From Bacillota bacterium (GTDB lineage: Bacteria; Bacillota_I; Bacilli_A; RF39; UBA660), in assembly GCA_015059405.1 (NCBI GenBank), contig SVAL01000007.1, positions 24,475-88,474 of the forward strand: 64,000 nucleotides of DNA, read 5' to 3'. The stretch's first letter is position 1, and the number at the start of each line of letters is the position of its first letter. Positions 8,937 to 16,968 of this stretch are shown piece after piece. A model generated the notes under the pieces. The model was not told the origin of the DNA and did not search any database. It was given only the letters and a program-made list of their open reading frames with translations. A program made the position numbers and the translations under genes.

Positions 8937-9390
8937 ATTTTAACTTCTCCTTTAATTTATCCAAAAATATTTGTTGTTTTGGGAAAATTAGATTATATGC
9001 TTCTTCTAGTTCTATCCACTCAAATTTATCATTTTCAGGATATATATTTATTTTATTTGTACCTTTTGGCCATTCTAATTCAAATGTATTACTTTTACAA
9101 TTAGATAAATCTAAATCTTTTTCTTTTATAAAAATAGTGACTAATTTATTATTAGATACTTTTTTAGTATATAGAAAGATTATATCTTTATCTACTTCTA
9201 AATTAGTTTCTTCTTTAAATTCTCGAATTGCCGCATCTTTTGTACTTTCATTTTTATCAAGTTCTCCTTTAGGAATACCCCAACTATGAAGGTGAGTATT
9301 TTCCCAATAAGGTCCGCCTGGATGACATAAAAATACTTTTATATTGTCTTTATCTCTTTTAAAGAATAATATTCCTGAACTTCTTTTCAT
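8917..9390 (-). CDS. Nudix hydrolase (157 aa)
   Basis: A single Nudix domain. The box begins G-E-L-D-K-N-E and continues to R-E-F-K-E-E-T, so the metal-binding Glu residues are present; the usual Gly near the end of the box is Asn. Upstream W-G-I-P-K-G is typical of a subgroup of small Nudix proteins that hydrolyse dinucleoside polyphosphates or damaged NTPs, but the substrate cannot be fixed. It is the first gene of a two-gene unit with the zinc-ribbon protein and is divergent from the YigZ-family gene. Confidence 0.85.
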   Translation of the reverse strand: MKRSSGILFFKRDKDNIKVFLCHPGGPYWENTHLHSWGIPKGELDKNESTKDAAIREFKEETNLEVDKDIIFLYTKKVSNNKLVTIFIKEKDLDLSNCKSNTFELEWPKGTNKINIYPENDKFEWIELEEAYNLIFPKQQIFLDKLKEKLKYECQKQ

Positions 9391-9499
9391 TTGATCACTT
9401 CCTATATTTATTTCATTTTATAATTATTTATATATTTTTACAATATCTTTAATTTTACTTTATTTTATTTATTTGATAAAATTTTAATATGGTGATTAG

Positions 9500-10075
9500 A
9501 TGAAAACTATTAAAAATGATTATGTTTCAGAAATTGAGATAAATAAATCTAGGTTTATTACTTTATTATATAAAGTTAATTCTATTGATGAAGTAAAAGA
9601 AAAGATAGATTTAGCTAAATCTTTATATAAAGATGCGACTCATTATTGTTATGGGTATATTATCGATGATAACAAGAAGTCAAGTGATGATGGTGAACCT
9701 AGTGGAACTGCGGGTGTTCCTATTATGGAAGTACTTTTAAAGAATGATTTAAATTATATTTTATGCGTTGTTGTTAGGTACTTTGGAGGAATTAAATTAG
9801 GTGCTGGAGGTCTAGTTAGAGCGTATTCTAAAAGTGTTAGTGGTAGTTTAGTTTTTGAAAATATTACTGAGTTAATTGATGGATTAGAAATTGAATTAAG
9901 TATTAGTTATGAAGAACAAAGAAAATTAGACTATGTTTTAAAAGAATATGAACATAATAAAACTTTTGGAGAAGTAGTTAGTTATGTAATAAAAATACCT
10001 AAAGATAAAGTAAATATATTAGATAATTATAAATATAATATTTTAAGAGAAATACAAATAGAAAAAGATGCTTAA
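9500..10075 (+). CDS. yigZ: YigZ/IMPACT family protein (191 aa)
   Basis: Contains the family core: K-S-R-F near the N-terminus, H-Y-C-Y-G-Y, D-D-G-E-P-S-G-T-A-G, and V-V-V-R-Y-F-G-G-I-K-L-G-A-G-G-L-V-R-A-Y. Members are conserved from bacteria to eukaryotes; the eukaryotic homologue IMPACT affects translation control, while the bacterial role is poorly known. The length is slightly shorter than typical and the C-terminal domain is reduced. One of the few plus-strand genes; it ends in a hairpin shared with cvpA. Confidence 0.9.
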   Translation: MKTIKNDYVSEIEINKSRFITLLYKVNSIDEVKEKIDLAKSLYKDATHYCYGYIIDDNKKSSDDGEPSGTAGVPIMEVLLKNDLNYILCVVVRYFGGIKLGAGGLVRAYSKSVSGSLVFENITELIDGLEIELSISYEEQRKLDYVLKEYEHNKTFGEVVSYVIKIPKDKVNILDNYKYNILREIQIEKDA

Positions 10076-10090
10076 TTGCATCTTTTTTAT
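10062..10090. terminator. Bidirectional terminator between yigZ and cvpA genes
   Basis: AAAAAGATGC, a 6-nt loop and GCATCTTTTTT form a hairpin with A/T tails on both sides; the yigZ stop lies in the loop. It can end both converging genes. Confidence 0.85.
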
Positions 10091-10800
10091 TTTTTATATT
10101 TATCTAATACTTTATTAATTCCAGGTACTTTTATTTTATCTGCTTCAATTAATTTTTCAATGTAATCTGGTTTAACCATTTTATGTTTTAGCATTACATC
10201 AATAGCATCACGATTGAATTTATTGACATCTTTTTCATAAGATTTATCTTGCATTAGTTTAGATACATCTTCAATAGTGTTTCCTACATTAGAAACTATT
10301 TGTGTAAGAACTGGAGTTGATTTTAATACTTTATCCTTCATTTTAGATCCAGACATTATACCTACATCTAACATTGGTTGATTTAAAACAAATACAACTA
10401 CAAAAGCTATTAAATATCCTTCTACTGCCCCTACTAGTGCCCCTAATAGTTTTGATGGAATTCCTAAAATAATAGTAAAATTTAATATTTTTTCAATAAT
10501 ACCACTTATTGATAAAAGAATTCTAAATAAAAGCATTGCTAGTGCAAAAACTAAAATGAATGCAACAAATTGATAAAATATTATATTAAGTACCGCTGCA
10601 CTTTTTACAGCACTACCAAATTCAAAAAATGGTAGATTTAAACTTAAAATTTGGGCTACTGGATTTTTAAAAATAAATGATACAATAAATACTAATAAAA
10701 ATCCTACAGTCATTACTAATTCTTTAAAAAATCCTCTTTTAAAACCTATAACCGCACCACAAGCTACGATTAAAATTATTAATACATCTACAATATTCAT
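10087..10800 (-). CDS. cvpA: CvpA family membrane protein (237 aa)
   Basis: The N-terminus (N-I-V-D-V-L-I-I-L) and the G-F-K-R-G-F-F motif after the first helix are diagnostic of the CvpA family, named for colicin V production. Four membrane segments span about residues 1-180, followed by a soluble tail of about 90 residues with charged helices, a common variant in Firmicutes. Exact function is unknown, although CvpA proteins have been linked to envelope stress tolerance. A GGAGG precedes the ATG. Confidence 0.88.
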   Translation of the reverse strand: MNIVDVLIILIVACGAVIGFKRGFFKELVMTVGFLLVFIVSFIFKNPVAQILSLNLPFFEFGSAVKSAAVLNIIFYQFVAFILVFALAMLLFRILLSISGIIEKILNFTIILGIPSKLLGALVGAVEGYLIAFVVVFVLNQPMLDVGIMSGSKMKDKVLKSTPVLTQIVSNVGNTIEDVSKLMQDKSYEKDVNKFNRDAIDVMLKHKMVKPDYIEKLIEADKIKVPGINKVLDKYKK

Positions 10801-10828
10801 ATTAACCTCCTTATTATATTTATATTAA

Positions 10829-12010
10829 TTATCTAGTTACATTTAGTGTAACATCATAGTTTTTTATTGATAAGTCTACTCTTTCGCCATTAGGTTTTAT
10901 AACATATGTATCAATGTCACTTCCCATATATGAAATTACATGTTGAACATAGTCTTTATCTCCTACTGTTATTATACCACGATGTTTTAACCAATCACAA
11001 TTATTTTGATTAGCTAATATATCCGCTCTTGATATACCAGTTTCTTCTGAATGTTTTTTTAGAATTTTATTTACATTAGTACCACCCATATTATAACTTA
11101 AAACACCAGCCAAAATATTATAGTCTTTATCATGAATCATATCTTGTAATATCATACATCCTATTTTAATATTAGTATCGACATTTTCTATTTTTGATTT
11201 AGTAACCTTTACTGTTTCATAACTATTAGTATTAAAATTATAAGCAGTAACTTCGTTATCTAGCCATATACCATTTTGGATTTGCATCAATCCTGTTGCG
11301 CCTCCTGCATCTTTTTCTGATGAATGGATACCTCTTTCTTGAGTAGCAAGCGCTAAAACTAGTTCTGGATCTAGGCCATACATGTCAGCATATTTTTCTA
11401 TCTTATCAAAATAAAGCGTAGATGCTGTATGAAGTTTTTCTTCATCACTTCGATCTTCATATTCTAAAAATGTATATTCTGGTATATCATCTTCTACTAT
11501 TGGAGCCTCAAATATTGGTACATCGGTTGATATATCTGGACTTTTGGACTCTTTATCATAATTCTCGCTATAACTAGAAGTTGGTTTACCACTATTTTGT
11601 GCTGCTTCTGGTGCCATTGTTGCACCTGACATAATAGCTGATGCAAATGCTAGTACCAATAATGTAGTAACAAATACTAGTGGACCACGATATTTATTTT
11701 TTCTTGTTACTTTTGATGCTCTTTCTTCTTTTTGTTCTAGTTTCTTTTCTATTATTTTCAAATAGTCTTTCATTAGTGGATCTTTAGTTACATGGTCAAT
11801 GTGATGGATATTAACACTAGCATCATTATATGTAATAGTTGCTGTATCTTTACCATTGGGATATATCGTTTTTATTTTTTCATCTTTAATGGCATCTAAA
11901 CATTTCTTTACATTCTTTCCGTGACATCTTCCTAAAAGATTATCATTTTCATCATACTGTGCAAATGTCAATTCACCTTTTTTATTATAATAAATCTCTA
12001 TTCTATACAT
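10829..12010 (-). CDS. Membrane-anchored lytic transglycosylase with cytoplasmic N-domain (393 aa)
   Basis: Residues 1-105 form a soluble, probably cytoplasmic domain, residues about 108-130 are a single membrane helix, and the outer part carries an SLT (GEWL-fold) domain at about 205-375. Catalytic Glu is in A-T-Q-E-R-G (about 225), followed by G-A-T-G-L-M-Q-I and later L-S-Y-N-M-G-G. Such enzymes cleave the glycan strands of peptidoglycan. The cytoplasmic domain is unusual for this class. It is 2 nt from the DUF1292-like gene and likely in the same operon. Confidence 0.88.
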   Translation of the reverse strand: MYRIEIYYNKKGELTFAQYDENDNLLGRCHGKNVKKCLDAIKDEKIKTIYPNGKDTATITYNDASVNIHHIDHVTKDPLMKDYLKIIEKKLEQKEERASKVTRKNKYRGPLVFVTTLLVLAFASAIMSGATMAPEAAQNSGKPTSSYSENYDKESKSPDISTDVPIFEAPIVEDDIPEYTFLEYEDRSDEEKLHTASTLYFDKIEKYADMYGLDPELVLALATQERGIHSSEKDAGGATGLMQIQNGIWLDNEVTAYNFNTNSYETVKVTKSKIENVDTNIKIGCMILQDMIHDKDYNILAGVLSYNMGGTNVNKILKKHSEETGISRADILANQNNCDWLKHRGIITVGDKDYVQHVISYMGSDIDTYVIKPNGERVDLSIKNYDVTLNVTR

Positions 12011-12012
12011 AA

Positions 12013-12261
12013 TTACTTATTATCCTTTTTGGCTAAAAACTCATCTATTAAATCCCATTCATAGTCTTCTTCTATATCTTGTAAAATATAGAATTTATTT
12101 CTTTTATTAAATCTAGATGCATATACTTCTAGTTTTCCATCTTCGTCTTTAGTACCATCTGTATATATAACATAGTTAATATTATGTTTTTCATCTTTAA
12201 ATAAATCTACTACATCACACTTTACTTTTTTTCCCATTTGATTTAATACCTCAAAGTTCAT
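12013..12261 (-). CDS. DUF1292-like small protein (82 aa)
   Basis: A small acidic protein with the pattern N-Y-V-I-Y-T-D-G-T, a polar stretch, V-Y-A-S-R-F and an acidic W-x-x-I tail, as in DUF1292 proteins (YrzB type) found across Firmicutes. The function of the family is unknown. The ATG follows AGAGGTGG. It lies between mutS and the lytic transglycosylase gene. Confidence 0.75.
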   Translation of the reverse strand: MNFEVLNQMGKKVKCDVVDLFKDEKHNINYVIYTDGTKDEDGKLEVYASRFNKRNKFYILQDIEEDYEWDLIDEFLAKKDNK

Positions 12262-12301
12262 AACAGTCCACCTCTATAATAAAATTATATAATTAATAAA
12301 A

Positions 12302-12326
12302 AGAACAGTCAATTACTGACTATTCT
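12302..12326 (-). terminator. Terminator of mutS
   Basis: A 10-bp stem (AGAATAGTCA with TGACTGTTCT on the minus strand, one G-T pair) is followed by T-rich sequence. Confidence 0.75.
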
Positions 12327-14875
12327 TTATTTTTTAATTCTTGTTTTAATTCATATAAAATATTTAGAGCTTCTATAGGTGTTATTTCTAAAGGATTTAT
12401 CTCATTTAATCTTTCTTCTACTTTACTAATAGATGGTTCCTCTTCTTTCTCATCAAGATTTAAGAAAAGTGAAGTTTGGGTAAATGATTCTTTCTTTTTA
12501 CTTTTATTTTCATATATATCAAGAATTTCTCTTGCTCTTTCAATTAATGATTTTGGAAGTTTTGCAAGACTTGCAACATGAATACCATAACTCTTATCTA
12601 CTGCTCCATTTTTGATTTTGTGTAAAAAAGTAATATTTCCATCTTCTTCCACTGCGCTAACATGAACATTTTTTAATCTAGGCAAGTCTACTGCTAAAGA
12701 AGTTAATTCATGGTAATGTGTTGAAAATAAAGTCTTTGCTTTTATTTTATCATGAATGTGTTCTAATATTGCTTGAGCTAGGCTCATACCATCATATGTA
12801 GCAGTACCTCTTCCCAATTCGTCAAACAATATAAGACTATTTTCAGTTGCTTCTGTTATAGCTGTATTTGCTTCTTTCATTTCTACCATAAATGTAGAAT
12901 CTCCACTAACTAAATCATCACTTGCACCAATTCTTGTAAATATTTTATCAAATATTGGCATAGAACACTTTTTAGCTGGGACAAAAGAACCAATCTGAGC
13001 CATAATTACTATGATTGCAAGTTGTCGCATATATGTAGATTTACCAGCCATATTTGGACCAGTTATTAGTAAAATATCTGTATCATCATCCATAATGATA
13101 TCATTAGCAATATAATCATCTTTAATTACTTTTTCAACAACTGGATGTCTTCCTTCTTTGATATTTATATTTCTTTCAAGCGTAATATTTGGTTTAACAT
13201 AAGCATTTTCTTCTGAAACAGTTGTTAACGCACACATCATATCTACTTCAGCAATTATTTTACTTATTTTTTGTAATTTACCTATGTATTTTTTAACTTC
13301 ATCTCTTATTTCCATAAACAAGCGATATTCTAAGTTAATTATTCGTTCTTCTGCACCTAATATTATATTTTCTTTTTCTTTTAATAGTGGTGTTGTAAAT
13401 CTTTCACAGTTAGCTAATGTTTGTTTTCTATCATATCCCCACTCTTCTTTTACTAAAGGAATATTTCCTTTACTAACTTCTATATAATATCCAAAAATCT
13501 TATTAAAACCTACTTTTAAGTTCTTAATTCCAGTTCTTTCTTTTTCTTCTTTTTCAAAATTCAAAATAAAGTCTTTAGATCCACTACTTAATTCTTTTAA
13601 TTCGTCTAATTCACTACTATAACCACTTTTGATAATATTTCCTTCTTTAATAGAAAGGGGCGCATCTTCATTTATTGATTTTTCTAATAAATTATATAAC
13701 TCATCAAGAGTTTCTATATTTTTGGAGTAATTAATTTCATCTAATATATTATGAATATTAGGAAGAACTTTTAATGAATTTTTTAATTGAATTAAGTCTC
13801 TGGCATTTAAATTACCATAGGCAATACGACCAGATAAACGTTCTAAGTCATAGACACTATCTAATTCTCTTACTAAGTCTTCTTTTAAAATAAACTCTGT
13901 TAATAGTTTTTCTATTATTGAATATCTTCTATTAATTTCTTCTATATCAGTAAGTGGATTTTCTATATTATATTTTAAAAATCTACTTCCCATTGCTGTT
14001 TTTGTTTTATCGAGTAACCAAAGAAGAGAAAATGTTCTATCTTTTGTTCTTAAAGTCTCTGTTAATTCTAAGTTTCTTTTTGTATGTATATCAAACGATA
14101 AAAATTCATCACTATTTATTAACTCAGCTTCTTGTAAGTGAGATAATTCTCCTTTTTTAGTATTAATAATATAAGCTAGTAAGTGTTTAATACTAGTAAT
14201 ATTTCTTATATCTGATATGTTTTTATAGACAAATTCATAATCTTCTAATTCATATAATTCATCAGTTATCGTAATTAAAATATTATAACTATTACGTAGT
14301 GTTGTTATAATTTCACGATCTAATTTATCATTAACTATTATTTCACTTATATTTCTTTTTACTATTTCTTTTATAATTTTATTTTTATCATGTTCTACTA
14401 ATAGAGTATAAAAATGTCCTGTTGTTATATCAGTAAAACTTATACCATAACAATATTCAAAATCATATATTCCACCAATATAATTACTATCTTTTTCGTT
14501 TAAGAAAGCATCTATTCTAGTTCCTTTTGTTACAACTTGAACGACATCTCTTTCTACCATTCCTTTAGTTGTTTTAGGATCACTCATTTGCTCGCAAATT
14601 GCTACTTTATAACCTTTTTCAACTAATTTATCTAAATATGAAAGATATGCATGATGTGGTACTCCACACATAGGTACTCTTTCTTCTAGTCCAGCATTTC
14701 TTCCAGTTAAAGTTAATTCTAATTCACGACTTCCTATAATTGCATCTTCAAAAAACATTTCATAGAAATCCCCTAATCGATAAAAAATAATTGTATCATT
14801 ATATTTATCTTTAATTTCTAAATATTGACGCATCATTGGACTAATTTTTTCTCTATCTACATCGCATCTATTCAT
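12320..14875 (-). CDS. mutS: DNA mismatch repair protein MutS (851 aa)
   Basis: Recognises mismatches and short insertion-deletion loops. The mismatch-binding domain has G-D-F-Y-E-M-F near residue 35; connector, lever and clamp regions follow; the ATPase has Walker A G-P-N-M-A-G-K-S-T (about 607) and Walker B L-F-D-E-L-G-R-G-T (about 681). The C-terminal tail after the ATPase is typical. The ATG at 14875 follows GGTGAT; an in-frame ATG 20 codons earlier lacks a ribosome site and precedes a likely -10 (TATAAT), so the shorter form is chosen. Confidence 0.97.
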   Translation of the reverse strand: MNRCDVDREKISPMMRQYLEIKDKYNDTIIFYRLGDFYEMFFEDAIIGSRELELTLTGRNAGLEERVPMCGVPHHAYLSYLDKLVEKGYKVAICEQMSDPKTTKGMVERDVVQVVTKGTRIDAFLNEKDSNYIGGIYDFEYCYGISFTDITTGHFYTLLVEHDKNKIIKEIVKRNISEIIVNDKLDREIITTLRNSYNILITITDELYELEDYEFVYKNISDIRNITSIKHLLAYIINTKKGELSHLQEAELINSDEFLSFDIHTKRNLELTETLRTKDRTFSLLWLLDKTKTAMGSRFLKYNIENPLTDIEEINRRYSIIEKLLTEFILKEDLVRELDSVYDLERLSGRIAYGNLNARDLIQLKNSLKVLPNIHNILDEINYSKNIETLDELYNLLEKSINEDAPLSIKEGNIIKSGYSSELDELKELSSGSKDFILNFEKEEKERTGIKNLKVGFNKIFGYYIEVSKGNIPLVKEEWGYDRKQTLANCERFTTPLLKEKENIILGAEERIINLEYRLFMEIRDEVKKYIGKLQKISKIIAEVDMMCALTTVSEENAYVKPNITLERNINIKEGRHPVVEKVIKDDYIANDIIMDDDTDILLITGPNMAGKSTYMRQLAIIVIMAQIGSFVPAKKCSMPIFDKIFTRIGASDDLVSGDSTFMVEMKEANTAITEATENSLILFDELGRGTATYDGMSLAQAILEHIHDKIKAKTLFSTHYHELTSLAVDLPRLKNVHVSAVEEDGNITFLHKIKNGAVDKSYGIHVASLAKLPKSLIERAREILDIYENKSKKKESFTQTSLFLNLDEKEEEPSISKVEERLNEINPLEITPIEALNILYELKQELKNKE

Positions 14876-14947
14876 ATTTATCACCACGTTTTCTATTATA
14901 TCAAAGTTTGAAAAAAAAACATATTTTTTATGCATTTTAATATAAAA

Positions 14948-14964
14948 AAGAGACTATGTCTCTT
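14948..14964 (-). terminator. Terminator of the YlbL-like protease gene
   Basis: A 7-bp stem AAGAGAC/GTCTCTT with a 3-nt loop and T-rich minus-strand tail. Confidence 0.75.
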
Positions 14965-15988
14965 ATTTTTTGTATGCTTTTAATTTTTGTAACGCTTCTT
15001 CAAAAGTGGATACTTCAATTATATCTATTTTATAGCCTTCTTTTTCTTTAAGTTTTTTTACTTGTTCATAATTTTCTCCTGATGGTACTAAGAAAATATC
15101 AGCTTTTGATTTAATGGCACCTTTTAATTTATATTCTACACCACCAATTGAACCTACACTTCCATCAGCATTTATTGTTCCTGTTCCTACTATTTTTAAC
15201 CCTTTAGTAATATCTTCTTCTGTTAATTTATTATAAATAGCAAGCGCAAGTGTTAATCCACCACTAGAACCACTTTCGTTTTTCTTAAATTTAAATGTTA
15301 TTTTAGGTTCAGTTTCATAAGTAAAAAGATTCATGATAACTATACCAGTGTACTTTTTATTTTCTTCTTCATATACTTTTAATTTTGTATTAATAGTTTT
15401 ACTTCCTCTTTCAATAGTTATTTCTATTTCTTCGCCTATTTCTTTAGTTTGAATATATTTACTATATTCATCTAAATCATCTAATGTTTTACCATCGTAA
15501 CTAGTTATAACATCTCCTACTCTTAGGTCGCTATATTCTTTTACAAAATCATAAACATAATATGTGTAATGTTTAGTATCAGTTATTTTAAACTCTTTTT
15601 TTGCGGCTTCATAGGCAATTTTAACTGAATTTTGTAGTGACTCTAGTAAATACATTTGATCTCTCGCGCTTATATCTGCCATATCTTCAGTTGTATCAAA
15701 AGTATATGCAGTTTCTTCATATAAAGTCCAATGCGGCATAACATAGCTTAATAAAACAGTTGGCAAGGTACCTTGTAATTCATTTACATAAGCTAAATTA
15801 AAACTTCCTTCTTGGTCATATTCTTTTTCTATTTCAACTCTATCGCTTACATCAATAGTACCACCTGATACTAAAATATAATATGGTAATGGATATGTCA
15901 TTAGGATATAAAAACTTAATAAAAAAATAATTTCTTTTTGATTTTCTAATATAAAATTTATTACTTTCTCATATATTTTCTTAAGCAT
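14963..15988 (-). CDS. ylbL: YlbL/SepM-type membrane PDZ-Lon protease (341 aa)
   Basis: An N-terminal membrane anchor (about 17-40) is followed by an outward region, a PDZ domain (about 150-215, L-R-V-G-D-V-I-T-S-Y) and a Lon-type (S16) protease domain. The catalytic Ser lies in G-S-S-G-G-L (about 240) and the Lys in E-Y-K-L-K-G (about 288), with G-T-I-N-A-D-G-S-V-G-S-I-G-G between. Known relatives include SepM, which trims a competence peptide. It is divergent from ylbJ, a pairing that echoes the ylb region of B. subtilis. Confidence 0.93.
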   Translation of the reverse strand: MLKKIYEKVINFILENQKEIIFLLSFYILMTYPLPYYILVSGGTIDVSDRVEIEKEYDQEGSFNLAYVNELQGTLPTVLLSYVMPHWTLYEETAYTFDTTEDMADISARDQMYLLESLQNSVKIAYEAAKKEFKITDTKHYTYYVYDFVKEYSDLRVGDVITSYDGKTLDDLDEYSKYIQTKEIGEEIEITIERGSKTINTKLKVYEEENKKYTGIVIMNLFTYETEPKITFKFKKNESGSSGGLTLALAIYNKLTEEDITKGLKIVGTGTINADGSVGSIGGVEYKLKGAIKSKADIFLVPSGENYEQVKKLKEKEGYKIDIIEVSTFEEALQKLKAYKK

Positions 15989-16031
15989 ATTATCACATCC
16001 TCTAATAATTATATCAAAAAGAAAGGAATAT

Positions 16032-16964
16032 ATGAAAAGAAAATTTAAAAGTATTTGTATTATTTTAGTTTTAGTATTTATTTTAGTTTTTATGCTTAGT
16101 AATCCTAGTAGGATAGTTGAAAGTGTTTTATTTGGGATAAATATTTGGATGTATAATGTTTTTCCAACTTTATTTCCATTTTTTGTATTATCGGATTTAT
16201 TGATTAATTATGGTTTTATCAAAGTATTGAGTAAATTTTTAGGTTGTTTTATGTATATTTTTGGTCTATCTAAAAATACCTCTTATGTTTATTTTTTAAG
16301 TTTAATTTGTGGTTCTCCTAGTGGGGCGAGAAATATAAAACAGTTACTTGATAAAAATATTATTAATATTAATGATGCGAATCATTTAATTAGATTTACT
16401 CATTCTGTTAATCCTTTATTTGTTTTAGGAACAGTTGGAAGTATTTTGTTAAATGATTTAAGATTAGGTTTCATTATATTAATTAGTATTTTTTTAGGTA
16501 ATTTAATTATAGGAATTTTATTTAGGATTAAAGATAATGATTCTTGTAATAAAAATTCAATACATGATTTTAAAGAAAGAGAGAGTTTTATAGCAGTTTT
16601 ATCAAATTCTATTTATAATTCTTTGGATATTTTATTTTTGATGTTAGGAATAATTATTATTTTTTTAATTATTTCTAGTTTTATTGATATTTTTAATTTT
16701 AATAGTAATTTTTCTTTAATTATAAAAGGAATTCTTGAAATGACTCAAGGAGTTAAATTAGTTTCTATTTCTAATTTTTCTTTAATTTATAAAGTTGTTT
16801 TAATGACTTTTTTCTTATCTTTTGGGGGAATTAGTGTTCATATGCAAGTATCTAGTGTAATAGATGGAAGCAAAATAAAATACAAGAATTTTTTGATTTC
16901 TAGAATTATTCATTCTATACTTTCTTCTATTCTTGTATTTATTTTATTTAATATATTTTACTAG
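16032..16964 (+). CDS. ylbJ: YlbJ-like membrane protein (310 aa)
   Basis: Integral membrane protein with about eight hydrophobic segments and the features of the nucleoside-recognition (Gate) fold: N-V-F-P-T-L-F-P-F-F, G-S-P-S-G-A-R-N and the H-S-V-N-P-L-F-V-L-G stretch. In B. subtilis YlbJ is a sporulation membrane protein needed for spore coat or cortex stages. Whether this organism sporulates cannot be told. RBS AAAGGAA. It converges on the Ig-repeat pseudopilin gene with a 4-nt gap. Confidence 0.85.
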   Translation: MKRKFKSICIILVLVFILVFMLSNPSRIVESVLFGINIWMYNVFPTLFPFFVLSDLLINYGFIKVLSKFLGCFMYIFGLSKNTSYVYFLSLICGSPSGARNIKQLLDKNIININDANHLIRFTHSVNPLFVLGTVGSILLNDLRLGFIILISIFLGNLIIGILFRIKDNDSCNKNSIHDFKERESFIAVLSNSIYNSLDILFLMLGIIIIFLIISSFIDIFNFNSNFSLIIKGILEMTQGVKLVSISNFSLIYKVVLMTFFLSFGGISVHMQVSSVIDGSKIKYKNFLISRIIHSILSSILVFILFNIFY

Positions 16965-16968
16965 TATT

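Noticed and set aside
8910..9104. 64-residue plus-strand frame opposite the Nudix gene
   Set aside because: Antisense shadow of a well-supported Nudix domain gene.
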